Assembly: GCA_016715245.1 (NCBI GenBank)
Contig: JADKAS010000003.1
Span: 1 to 64,000, forward strand
Length of the DNA: 64,000 bases
From: Saprospiraceae bacterium
GTDB taxonomy: Bacteria; Bacteroidota; Bacteroidia; Chitinophagales; Saprospiraceae
Direction: 5' to 3'
Of the stretch, positions 1 through 7,627 are shown piece by piece (position 1 is the stretch's first letter; each line of letters opens with the position of its first letter). Below the pieces are notes generated by a model. The model did not search any database and was not told where the DNA came from. It worked only from the letters and a program-made list of their open reading frames with translations. The position numbers and the translations under genes were made by a program.

Positions 1-2212
1 TTCCTTTCAGCATCAGCTTTCCGGTCATATCGTATATTTCATAAGATAAGACGTCCTCAAAAGTGATGGATGAAGATGATGGGTTCGGGAAAAAGAACAG
101 GGACTGTTGTTCAATATCTTCCGTGGCTGTAGTACCGCACAGATTTTGGATAAAATCTACCAGATAACCATTAAAATCAGCCTTTACATTGTGTTCTGCA
201 TTGGTCACATCAATCTGGTTTTCCAGATGTGCTTTTTGTGCATTAGTGAGATTTACAATGACAGGATAGTTTTGCGGATTGGCAATAATATCCAGCGATA
301 AGGCGTCGCTGAAATTAATAAAATTGTTGTTCGCATCAAGGTTGTTATTGTTTTTAATTTCATTAAAAATGGCGATGGATTGTTGTTCTGAAATCAAAGG
401 TGAGCGATCAAACCTTTCAGGGTATAAAGGCGATTTTTTATGTTCAAGGAGTACAGCACAAATGTTTCTGTCGGTATAATTTTTAATATTTATTTTAGAT
501 TGAGCATTTCCTGCAGCCCCAACATCCGGGTGACGGTCGTTTTCACTAATGGACACAATATAGGGTACGGTAGCCTGCAAAGAAAAAGGTTCGCTGCCGG
601 GTGCATTGTGATTGATGGAGGCTTTCCATTTCAGGACGTTGACCACTAATTCTGCAAAGGCCCCGCCGGCAGAATAACCGTACGCAATATGCTTTGTTGA
701 CCTATCTATCCTTCCCCCTGCCAATGAATGTATCGCGAATGGCTCTGATATTGGCAAAATCAACAAGATTTGAGTCAATGCCGTATGTCCACCGGCGGTT
801 TCCATCGCCGTCAAAATCCAGGTTGTACTCGCTTTCTTCGCTGGTAATGCCGATAATACCATAGTCAAGTGTCATCAACCTGTCAATCATTTGTTTGACC
901 TCGATGTCATATACCATATTGCCTGCGTTGCCGTTGGTGCCGTGAAGAAACCAGACCACACCTTTCAACTTATCTTTCTGCGGGAGATAAATCAGAATAT
1001 TTTTTGTTCTTTCTGCCCCTTGTACAGGTAGTGGTATCAACCTCATGGTCGGACTGATATTGGCATATTGCGCCGTGACACTGATGTTTTTATCCGGCAT
1101 ATGTACAATGGTGTGGTATTCTACAGAAGATTCAAGATATTCAGTATCTCCCGTCCAGTGTGTAAAAACCTTGCCATCCTGTGTTCTGAAGCCCAAATAT
1201 GGATTTTTTCATCCTTTTCATAATTCCCATCGCCATAACCATTATTGACAGTAAGGGTTTTAGCCGATGTGGATTCATCCAGACTATACTGCTTCATCCA
1301 GTTCCAGTGGATTTTCGGCGCATCAAAAGGGTGGAAAACTCCGTTTGGATAGTTGTGTGCCAAATTTTTTACAAGTACAAACTTATATTCATATCCTCCT
1401 GTATTTGGTTTTGGTAAAAAGGTAGCTACCAAAGCAAAATTGCTGTCGCCTGTGATGGTATGTTCTGACAACAAATCAAAGTGCCTAAGTGTAAGGTGAG
1501 CTACTTCGTAAAATTTGCCGTTTTTGTAGGGTAATCCGGGAGTACTGATCAATGTATCAAATAAATGCATGGGAACAGGAGGACCCTGATTTCCGGGACC
1601 ATAATCTTTGTCACCTGTTTGATATAAAACCGGCAATTTTCTTTTAATGACATAGTGTGTATCCAAACTGAAGGAAGAAGCATTCTGACAAACAGCTGCC
1701 AGCACATTACCCATCTCTATGGCACATTTAGCCGCCATATTTCCGCCGTTGGAAAAACCATTCAGGTATATCCGTCTGTTATCAATATTGTATTTTTCAG
1801 TAATTTCATCAATTACTTTTCTTAAAAACTTTATATCATCTTTGCCCACTTCACCGGGTTGTAATACAAAGTTGGCATCCGGTGGAGTATTCCACTTAGT
1901 AGTAACCTTTGGTCCTTCTTCATCTATGATTTTATACCTGAGTGAAGAAGGATACACAACGATGAAGTTTTCTGTTTCACTCAGTTCTTTCCAGCCTATA
2001 TTTTCATAAAACTCAGGTCCGCTGCCACTGGTACCGTGAAGCATAAAAATCAAAGGAACTGGCTGGGAACCATCATACGTCATCGGAACATGTACTACGT
2101 ATTCTCTCTCAACTCCTTCTGAACTGGTCATGACAAGGTTCTTACCATATTTAATTTGTGAATAGGAGCGGGAACACAATAAAATAACAAAAAATAGAAT
2201 TATATTTCGCAT
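1..2212 (-). pseudogene. Secreted two-domain alpha/beta-hydrolase (polyhydroxybutyrate-depolymerase/esterase-like) with type IX sorting domain; two frameshifts, 3' end beyond window
   Basis: The reading frame starts at 2212 with a signal peptide (hydrophobic run ending SRSYSQ). The first hydrolase domain has an oxyanion-type FMLHGTSG and nucleophile elbow NGFSNGGN. The second domain has WFLHGTNG and AYGYSAGG, so two catalytic cores sit in one protein. The last visible residues (FFPNPSSSS, then a YDMTGK strand) are the start of a type IX C-terminal sorting domain. The frame breaks twice: in the T6 run at 1204-1209 (one base short) and the C5 run at 714-718 (one base too many). The two indels cancel, so the frame after 714 is the original one. 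Pieces are 1121-2212, 702-about 1205, and 1-about 715. Likely a cell-surface or secreted ester hydrolase. The substrate cannot be told from sequence. The breaks may be consensus errors rather than true decay. Confidence 0.75.
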
Positions 2213-2229
2213 TGTTTTGGAGTTTGAGA

Positions 2230-2276
2230 CAAAAGTAAAATATAATTATTATATTTTCAACTACCCGGGCAGGTAG
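2230..2276 (-). promoter_or_regulatory. Bacteroidota-type promoter with upstream palindrome, for the esterase gene
   Basis: On the minus strand TACTTTTG (2230-2237) matches the -7 consensus TAnnTTTG. A TTG (2258-2260) lies 20 bases upstream, matching the -33 element. The palindrome CTACCCGGGCAGGTAG (2261-2276; 5-bp arms) abuts the -33 box and could be an operator. The start codon at 2212 would leave a leader of about 10 bases. Confidence 0.55.
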
Positions 2277-2427
2277 AAATAAAAAAATTGACAAATTTAA
2301 GAGGTAATTAATGTGGAAAGATGTTCAAAACTACATTGTCGGAAAGAATTGTATATCGTGTTTCCTAAAACCGAATAAGGGAATAACCCAATTTATAAGA
2401 TGGAATAGAATTATTTAATCTCCGGGT

Positions 2428-3484
2428 TTACATCTTATATATCAATGCATTAATATTCATACCTGCTCCGACCGAAGCCATCATGATGACATCGCCTTCA
2501 TTCAGTTTCTGGTCCGGAATTTCTCCTTTGAGTACTTTGTCGTATAATGTTGGGACAGTTGCTACAGAACTGTTACCCAGAAAATGTATACTCATCGGCA
2601 TTATCAAATCAGGGGTTGTCATACCGTGGAGTTTATAGAATCTTTGAATAATGGCTTCATCCATTTTTTCATTGGCCTGGTGTATAAATACTTTTTTGAG
2701 ATTATTGATATCAACGGCCGAACTGTCGAGTGCATATTTCATGGCTACCGGAACATTTTTTAAGGCGTATTCATAAATTTTCCTGCCATACATCTTAATA
2801 TAGCGGACATCCGGGTCTTCTTCCTTATCATAAGAGTTGCCAAAGTACAAATAATCAACCTCATTAATAGTATCAGAACGGGTAGCATGACTCAAAATTC
2901 CTCTTTTTACATATTCTTCTCTGGATTCAAGTACACAGGCACCTGCCCCGTCAGAATAAATCATGGAATCTCTATCGTGGGGGTCGAGAACTCTCGAAAG
3001 GGTTTCCGTACCGATGACAAGTACTTTCTTGCAAAACCGGCCTTTATAAATGCATGTCCCTGAATAACCCCTTCAATCCATCCGGGACAACCAAAAAGAA
3101 TGTCATAACTTACACAATCAGGGTTTTTAATTCCTAGTCTGTGTTTTACCCGGGAAGCAAGACTAGGCATAATATCGCTTTGAATGGCGGCTGATTTAAC
3201 ATCACCAAAATTATGCGCCAAAATAATATAATCAATGGTTTCTCTGTCTATACCTGCATTTTGTATGGCTTTTTCTGCCGCAAAATATCCCAAATCTGAA
3301 GCTTTAAATTCAGGTCCCGCATATCTCCTTTTGATGGCGAAAATTTTTCAATAATATTTTCATTATTATCCTGTATTGGAGTACCGTTATCGTTAAAAAA
3401 ACATGATTAAGAAATTCACTGTTTTTTTTCTTATTAAGGGAACATAACTCCCACTCCTGAAATGATTGTATTATTTACCAGCAT
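2428..3484 (-). pseudogene. 3-oxoacyl-ACP synthase III (KAS III / FabH-like), broken by about four single-base frameshifts
   Basis: Joining four frames gives a protein of about 350 residues, the usual KAS III length. It starts at 3484 (MLVNNTIISGVG), continues with NSEFLNH, FFNDNG and KRRYAGPEF, then the active-site region DILFGCPGWIEG, VLVIGTETLSR, the glycine-rich DSMIYSDGAGAC, the catalytic IHQAN and, near the C-terminus, GNSSVATVP. Breaks fall near 3436, in the A7 run at 3395-3401, near the TTTT at 3330-3333 and near 3029. Each is repaired by one base. The intact pieces are 2428-2964 and 2961-3293. KAS III condenses an acyl-CoA with malonyl-ACP. This long-loop type (FLNH, ENGTP) is often found outside the core fab locus, so a role in specialised lipid synthesis is possible. 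Catalytic Cys, His and Asn are all still encoded. Confidence 0.75.
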
Positions 3485-3695
3485 ACAATATTTGTTTATT
3501 TTTGAATGTGAATACAATATAGGGATTAAAATGATATTCATAAATGGTTTAGAGAAGTATTAACAAATTTTTTAAGAAAGAAAAGGATGGTTTATTTCAA
3601 AAAGCAAAAAAGGAAAGCATTAACAATATTTAGGATATTTCTTGTAAACAATACCAAATTGAAGGTTGTTCACTTCTAGTACAACAGCAATTATA

Positions 3696-6134
3696 ATGAA
3701 ATATTTCGTTTTAGGACTTTTCCTGATATTTTCTATATATACCAACGCACAACCCAATCAACGACCGCCCCAGCTGAAAATTACAGGAAAAGTAATAGAC
3801 AAACCTTCCGGATTACCCATGGAGTTTGCTACAATAACTTTTCAACATGTAAGAAGGCCGGAAATATTGACCGGTAGTCTCACCAACGATAAAGGTGTTT
3901 TTGAAATGGATATTCCCAAAGGAATTTACAATGTAACCATTGAATATATTTCTTATGGAAGGGTAGAAATAAAAAATAAAGAAATCACAGCTTCAGGTGA
4001 TCTCGGGGTTTTTGAATTGTCACCCAACGAACAGCTTCTGGATGAATTAACGGTAAGAGCTGAAAAAACAGCGGTAGAAATGAAACTTGACAAAAGGGTA
4101 TATAACCTTGGTCAGGATCTTATGGTCAAAGGAGGTTCTGCAAGTGATGTGCTCAATAATGTGCCGTCTGTTGCTGTGGATGCCGAAGGAAATGTGTCGC
4201 TTCGGGGAAATGAAAGTGTTCGTATCCTGATTGACGGAAGACCATCCAATGCTATAAATATTGTGGATGCCTTGCGTATGATTCCGGCTGAATCACTCGA
4301 TAAGGTAGAAGTAATAACCAACCCCTCGGCGAGATATGATGCTGAGGGCAGCAGCGGAATTATTAATATTGTTCTTAAAAAAGGAAGGGAATCTGGTATG
4401 AACGGGATTTTTACTGTTACCGCAGGATTTCCCGAAACAGAAACTGCAACAGCCAATATCAATTATAAAATAAAAAAATTCAATCTTTTTACTTCTCAGG
4501 GTTTCAGAAACAATACCAATCCGGGTTCTTTTTTTAATGAATCACAATTTTTTAATCGTTCCACCGGAGATACACGCAACTATATCATTGAAAACAGAAC
4601 TAATGAACGAAAAAGCATAGGATACAACGGTAATATAGGGTTTGACTGGTTTGTGGGTCCCAAAACAACGTGGACAAATATGGCAATGTACAGAAATACA
4701 TCGCAAACTGAGGTTACAACTACCCAGATCGATTATTTTAATAATGTCAAAACGTATGAATCATCGTTATTCAGGTATAATGACGGTACAGGAAAAAGAG
4801 AAAATATAGAATTTGCTTCCAATCTGAAACATCAGTTTAAAAAGGAAGATCATAAACTGACTTTTGACGTTTCCATTTCAAAAGGCCTTGATGATGACAG
4901 ATTTGCTATTGTCGATGTAGTTAACGAAAAAAACGATATCATCACTGAGCAGGTCAATCAAATGTATCAGTTGGACTATGTACTTCCTATTAAAAAAAAT
5001 TCCAGATTCGAAGCAGGTTACAGAGGTAGTTTTTTAAATTCTGAAAGGGATTTCAGATATGAAAAACTGATTGATAACGAATGGTTGAATCAAAGTGATT
5101 TTACCAACGTTTTTGAATATATAGAAAGGGTAAATGCATTATATACACAATTTGGCAGTAAGATTAAGAAATTTAATTATTTACTGGGTCTGAGATGGGA
5201 AGGTTCGGATATTGACGTCAACCAACTTACCTCAAACGAATTAAAAAACAAACGGTATAACAATTTTTTCCCGAGCGCTTTCTTAAACTATGAATTGGAT
5301 GAAAACCTTGGATTATCATTGAGCTACAGCAGACGAATACAGCGGCCGAGAGGAAGACAGTTAAATCCATTTTCTGAAATCAGCAGTATATATAATATAT
5401 TCAGAGGAAACCCGGATATGGATCCTGTTCTTACCCATGCCATTGATCTTGGTATTTTGAAAAGATGGGAATTGGTAACATTCAGTGCTTCGGCGTATTA
5501 CAATCTTTCAAGTAATGCATTTCAGTTTGTACGAAGAGAATCAGGAATAGTTTTGGATGACGGTACACCGGTCATTTTTACAGGACCCGTTAATGCTGGA
5601 GATGAAAAGAGATTTGGTTTTGAAACCAACATTAATTACAACCCTTTTAAAAAGTGGAGGATAAATGCCAATTTTAATCTTTTTCACCTGGAATCGGAAG
5701 GAGAGTTTTCCTTTACAGACATTTCAGGTGCAAACAAAACCATCAACCTTGACAATAAAGCTGTTACCTGGACAGCGAGAATAAACTCCAAGTACACACT
5801 TCCTTACAAGATAGACTGGCAGTTAAATTTTACCTACAATGCACCTCAAACTACCGCGCAGGGAAAATCAATAGGAATACCTGCTTTGAATACGGCCTTC
5901 AGCGTAGATGTTATGAAAGATAAAGCGACTATCAACTTTAACATCAGCGATGTATTTAACAGCAGAAGAAGAATTTTTGAAGCCAACATCCCTGGTGTAA
6001 TGAGTTCATACACGAATATGCAATGGCATCAAAGACAGTTTACGCTTGGATTTACTTACAGATTCAACAGAAAAAAATCAGACAGAGATCAGCAAAGACA
6101 GCAGGGAAGGGAAGAAATGGAAGGTATGATGTAA
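3696..6134 (+). CDS. TonB-dependent-receptor-like outer membrane beta-barrel protein with CarboxypepD_reg domain
   Basis: I chose ATG at 3696 because it gives a clean signal peptide (MKYFVLGLFLIF...TNAQ); an in-frame TTG at 3666 adds residues that do not fit. Length is 812 residues. A carboxypeptidase-regulatory-like fold follows (ITGKVIDKPSGLPMEFATITF), then a plug domain (LNNVPSVAVDAEGNVSLRG, ILIDGRPS, SSGIINIVLKKG) and a large barrel ending in FTLGFTYRF, the aromatic end typical of outer-membrane barrels. The tail after the barrel is charged and Gln/Arg-rich (DRDQQRQQGREE). No SusD partner is adjacent, so this resembles the orphan OMP_b-brl_3 family rather than a polysaccharide uptake pair. 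The substrate is unknown. Confidence 0.85.
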   Translation: MKYFVLGLFLIFSIYTNAQPNQRPPQLKITGKVIDKPSGLPMEFATITFQHVRRPEILTGSLTNDKGVFEMDIPKGIYNVTIEYISYGRVEIKNKEITASGDLGVFELSPNEQLLDELTVRAEKTAVEMKLDKRVYNLGQDLMVKGGSASDVLNNVPSVAVDAEGNVSLRGNESVRILIDGRPSNAINIVDALRMIPAESLDKVEVITNPSARYDAEGSSGIINIVLKKGRESGMNGIFTVTAGFPETETATANINYKIKKFNLFTSQGFRNNTNPGSFFNESQFFNRSTGDTRNYIIENRTNERKSIGYNGNIGFDWFVGPKTTWTNMAMYRNTSQTEVTTTQIDYFNNVKTYESSLFRYNDGTGKRENIEFASNLKHQFKKEDHKLTFDVSISKGLDDDRFAIVDVVNEKNDIITEQVNQMYQLDYVLPIKKNSRFEAGYRGSFLNSERDFRYEKLIDNEWLNQSDFTNVFEYIERVNALYTQFGSKIKKFNYLLGLRWEGSDIDVNQLTSNELKNKRYNNFFPSAFLNYELDENLGLSLSYSRRIQRPRGRQLNPFSEISSIYNIFRGNPDMDPVLTHAIDLGILKRWELVTFSASAYYNLSSNAFQFVRRESGIVLDDGTPVIFTGPVNAGDEKRFGFETNINYNPFKKWRINANFNLFHLESEGEFSFTDISGANKTINLDNKAVTWTARINSKYTLPYKIDWQLNFTYNAPQTTAQGKSIGIPALNTAFSVDVMKDKATINFNISDVFNSRRRIFEANIPGVMSSYTNMQWHQRQFTLGFTYRFNRKKSDRDQQRQQGREEMEGMM

Positions 6135-6332
6135 TACTTTTTATTCTAAATAAACTATAATACACAATTCAATTTTTTTAGCAATATTCAGGCAATATTG
6201 TCTGAATGACATACTTCAGTTTATGACATCAATCACATTAGCCATTGATGGCAATTATATTCTTTTTTGTGCTTTCACATTAATTTTGTATTGTAATTGA
6301 TTTGTATTTAATCACAATTAAAAAATTACAAT
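6135..6332. other. Intergenic region with two dyad repeats
   Basis: A near-perfect 22-bp palindrome lies at 6186-6207: ATTCAG and CTGAAT arms around CAATATTG, with one mismatched pair. A second dyad, CATCAAT (6227-6233) and ATTGATG (6244-6250), follows. Neither has a T tract like a classical terminator. TAATTTTG at 6281-6288 resembles a -7 box for the next gene but lacks a well-spaced TTG. Confidence 0.35.
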
Positions 6333-7028
6333 ATGAAAACTCGTATTTTATTATTTTCGTTTTTATTATTGGTGTGGATTTTTTCCTGCGGGAAGGAAGA
6401 TGCCAATACCGAATTAGGGGGTGATACAAATATTCCGCTTACTCAGGTGGATAGTGTTTCAAATGTTTACTTAAATTACAATGGTACTTATTTAGGTTCC
6501 ACAACAATGAAAGTTGTCTCAAACAACAATGGGGAAGTGACCTACAATGCAAAAATGGATTTAAAAACATTTCCAAATGATTTAAAACTAAAAGCTTTGG
6601 AATATTTACCAAAGGTTCAAAGTTATTACAATGTTCCCAATTTAAAAATTACTCCGGACCAACAGGTTGAATTTGATTTTAAATTAAAAATTACATCTGA
6701 AGGTTATCTGGATTATTTTACTGACGGAAAACCATGGGTTATGATTAAGTATGAAAATGGTGTAGGTGCTGAGTACAAAATAACCAATAATAAAGGTCAG
6801 GAATTGTCTAGAAAAATCACTGAAAAAACCGGAATTGACGATTATAATTTTGGATTTCTTTTGATAAAAACCACCAAAGTGGAACACATAGCTCTGGCTG
6901 ACAATCCGGTCTTTTCCAAAGTTTCATACAGAGCCAACCATAAATTCGGATTGGTTGATGTTGAATTTGTACTTAAAGATAAAGATGAAACAAAATTTGG
7001 AATTGATATCAGAGCATTTTTCTTATAA
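6333..7028 (+). CDS. Hypothetical lipoprotein
   Basis: This 231-residue protein begins MKTRILLFSF...WIFSCGKED, a lipoprotein signal with the lipobox FSCG, so it is probably lipidated. The mature part is rich in beta-prone alternating residues with many Lys and Asn, and no catalytic motif is visible. I do not recognise a family. It stands alone between a barrel gene and another lipoprotein gene, with a strong hairpin terminator after it at 7060. A small beta-barrel or beta-sandwich envelope lipoprotein is the most that can be inferred. Confidence 0.7.
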   Translation: MKTRILLFSFLLLVWIFSCGKEDANTELGGDTNIPLTQVDSVSNVYLNYNGTYLGSTTMKVVSNNNGEVTYNAKMDLKTFPNDLKLKALEYLPKVQSYYNVPNLKITPDQQVEFDFKLKITSEGYLDYFTDGKPWVMIKYENGVGAEYKITNNKGQELSRKITEKTGIDDYNFGFLLIKTTKVEHIALADNPVFSKVSYRANHKFGLVDVEFVLKDKDETKFGIDIRAFFL

Positions 7029-7059
7029 AATATTGTTATCCTTTACTTAGTTAAAAATA

Positions 7060-7097
7060 TTTGCTGTAATAAATTTGGTTTATTACAGCAAATTTTT
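7060..7097 (+). terminator. Rho-independent terminator after the 6333 lipoprotein gene
   Basis: A perfect 14-bp stem (TTTGCTGTAATAAA at 7060-7073, complement at 7079-7092) with a 5-base loop TTTGG is followed by T5 at 7093-7097. It lies 32 bases after the lipoprotein stop codon. Confidence 0.8.
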
Positions 7098-7155
7098 ATC
7101 AGTCACCCAACATTTCTAATCATGTATTCGTCTATAATTCATAAATGAAATTTTC

Positions 7156-7620
7156 ATGAAAATCATTTGGGTAATGTTGGTTTTGATATTTTCATCCTCT
7201 TGTCATAAAAGTAAGGATGAAAATTTATTAAACGGAGAGTGGAAATATGTACGCTCCTTTAAGATTTATCAATCTTTCCACTGCTATGAATGCCCGGGTT
7301 TTGATTATGATTCAGCCATTTATCATTTTTTATTAAAAAATAACCATGAGTTTACAGGGAGAATCAACAGAATCGAATGCGGAGGAACGGTTCATATAGA
7401 ATCAGAGGAAAAAGGAAAAGAAGTTAGTTCCGGAGATTTTCATATTACAGAATTCACCATTTATAATAAACCCATAGTTACAAAGGAGGATACAGATTTT
7501 ATAGATCTTTTTGAAAGAGTCACTCAATATTACCGAATACATCACGCTGATACGGATGTGTACAGATTTTTGGAATTATATAGCGGAGAAGATATTTTGT
7601 TATTTGCCCAAAAAAAATAA
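7156..7620 (+). CDS. Hypothetical small lipoprotein
   Basis: The 154-residue product starts MKIIWVMLVLIFSSSCHKSKD with a clear lipobox (SSSC). The early mature sequence LLNGEWKYVRSF resembles the opening strand of lipocalin-like lipoproteins of Bacteroidota, and there are three further Cys (HCYECPG, IECGG). No enzymatic motif is visible. It is convergent with the FAD/FeS dehydrogenase gene, whose stop lies 8 bases downstream. Function is unknown; the lipocalin-like fold is only a guess from the N-terminal strand. Confidence 0.65.
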   Translation: MKIIWVMLVLIFSSSCHKSKDENLLNGEWKYVRSFKIYQSFHCYECPGFDYDSAIYHFLLKNNHEFTGRINRIECGGTVHIESEEKGKEVSSGDFHITEFTIYNKPIVTKEDTDFIDLFERVTQYYRIHHADTDVYRFLELYSGEDILLFAQKK

Positions 7621-7627
7621 CCAAATA

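Noticed and set aside
107..649. Three short plus-strand frames at the left edge
   Set aside because: They are antisense to the third segment of the esterase gene, whose minus-strand frame encodes a recognisable sorting domain.
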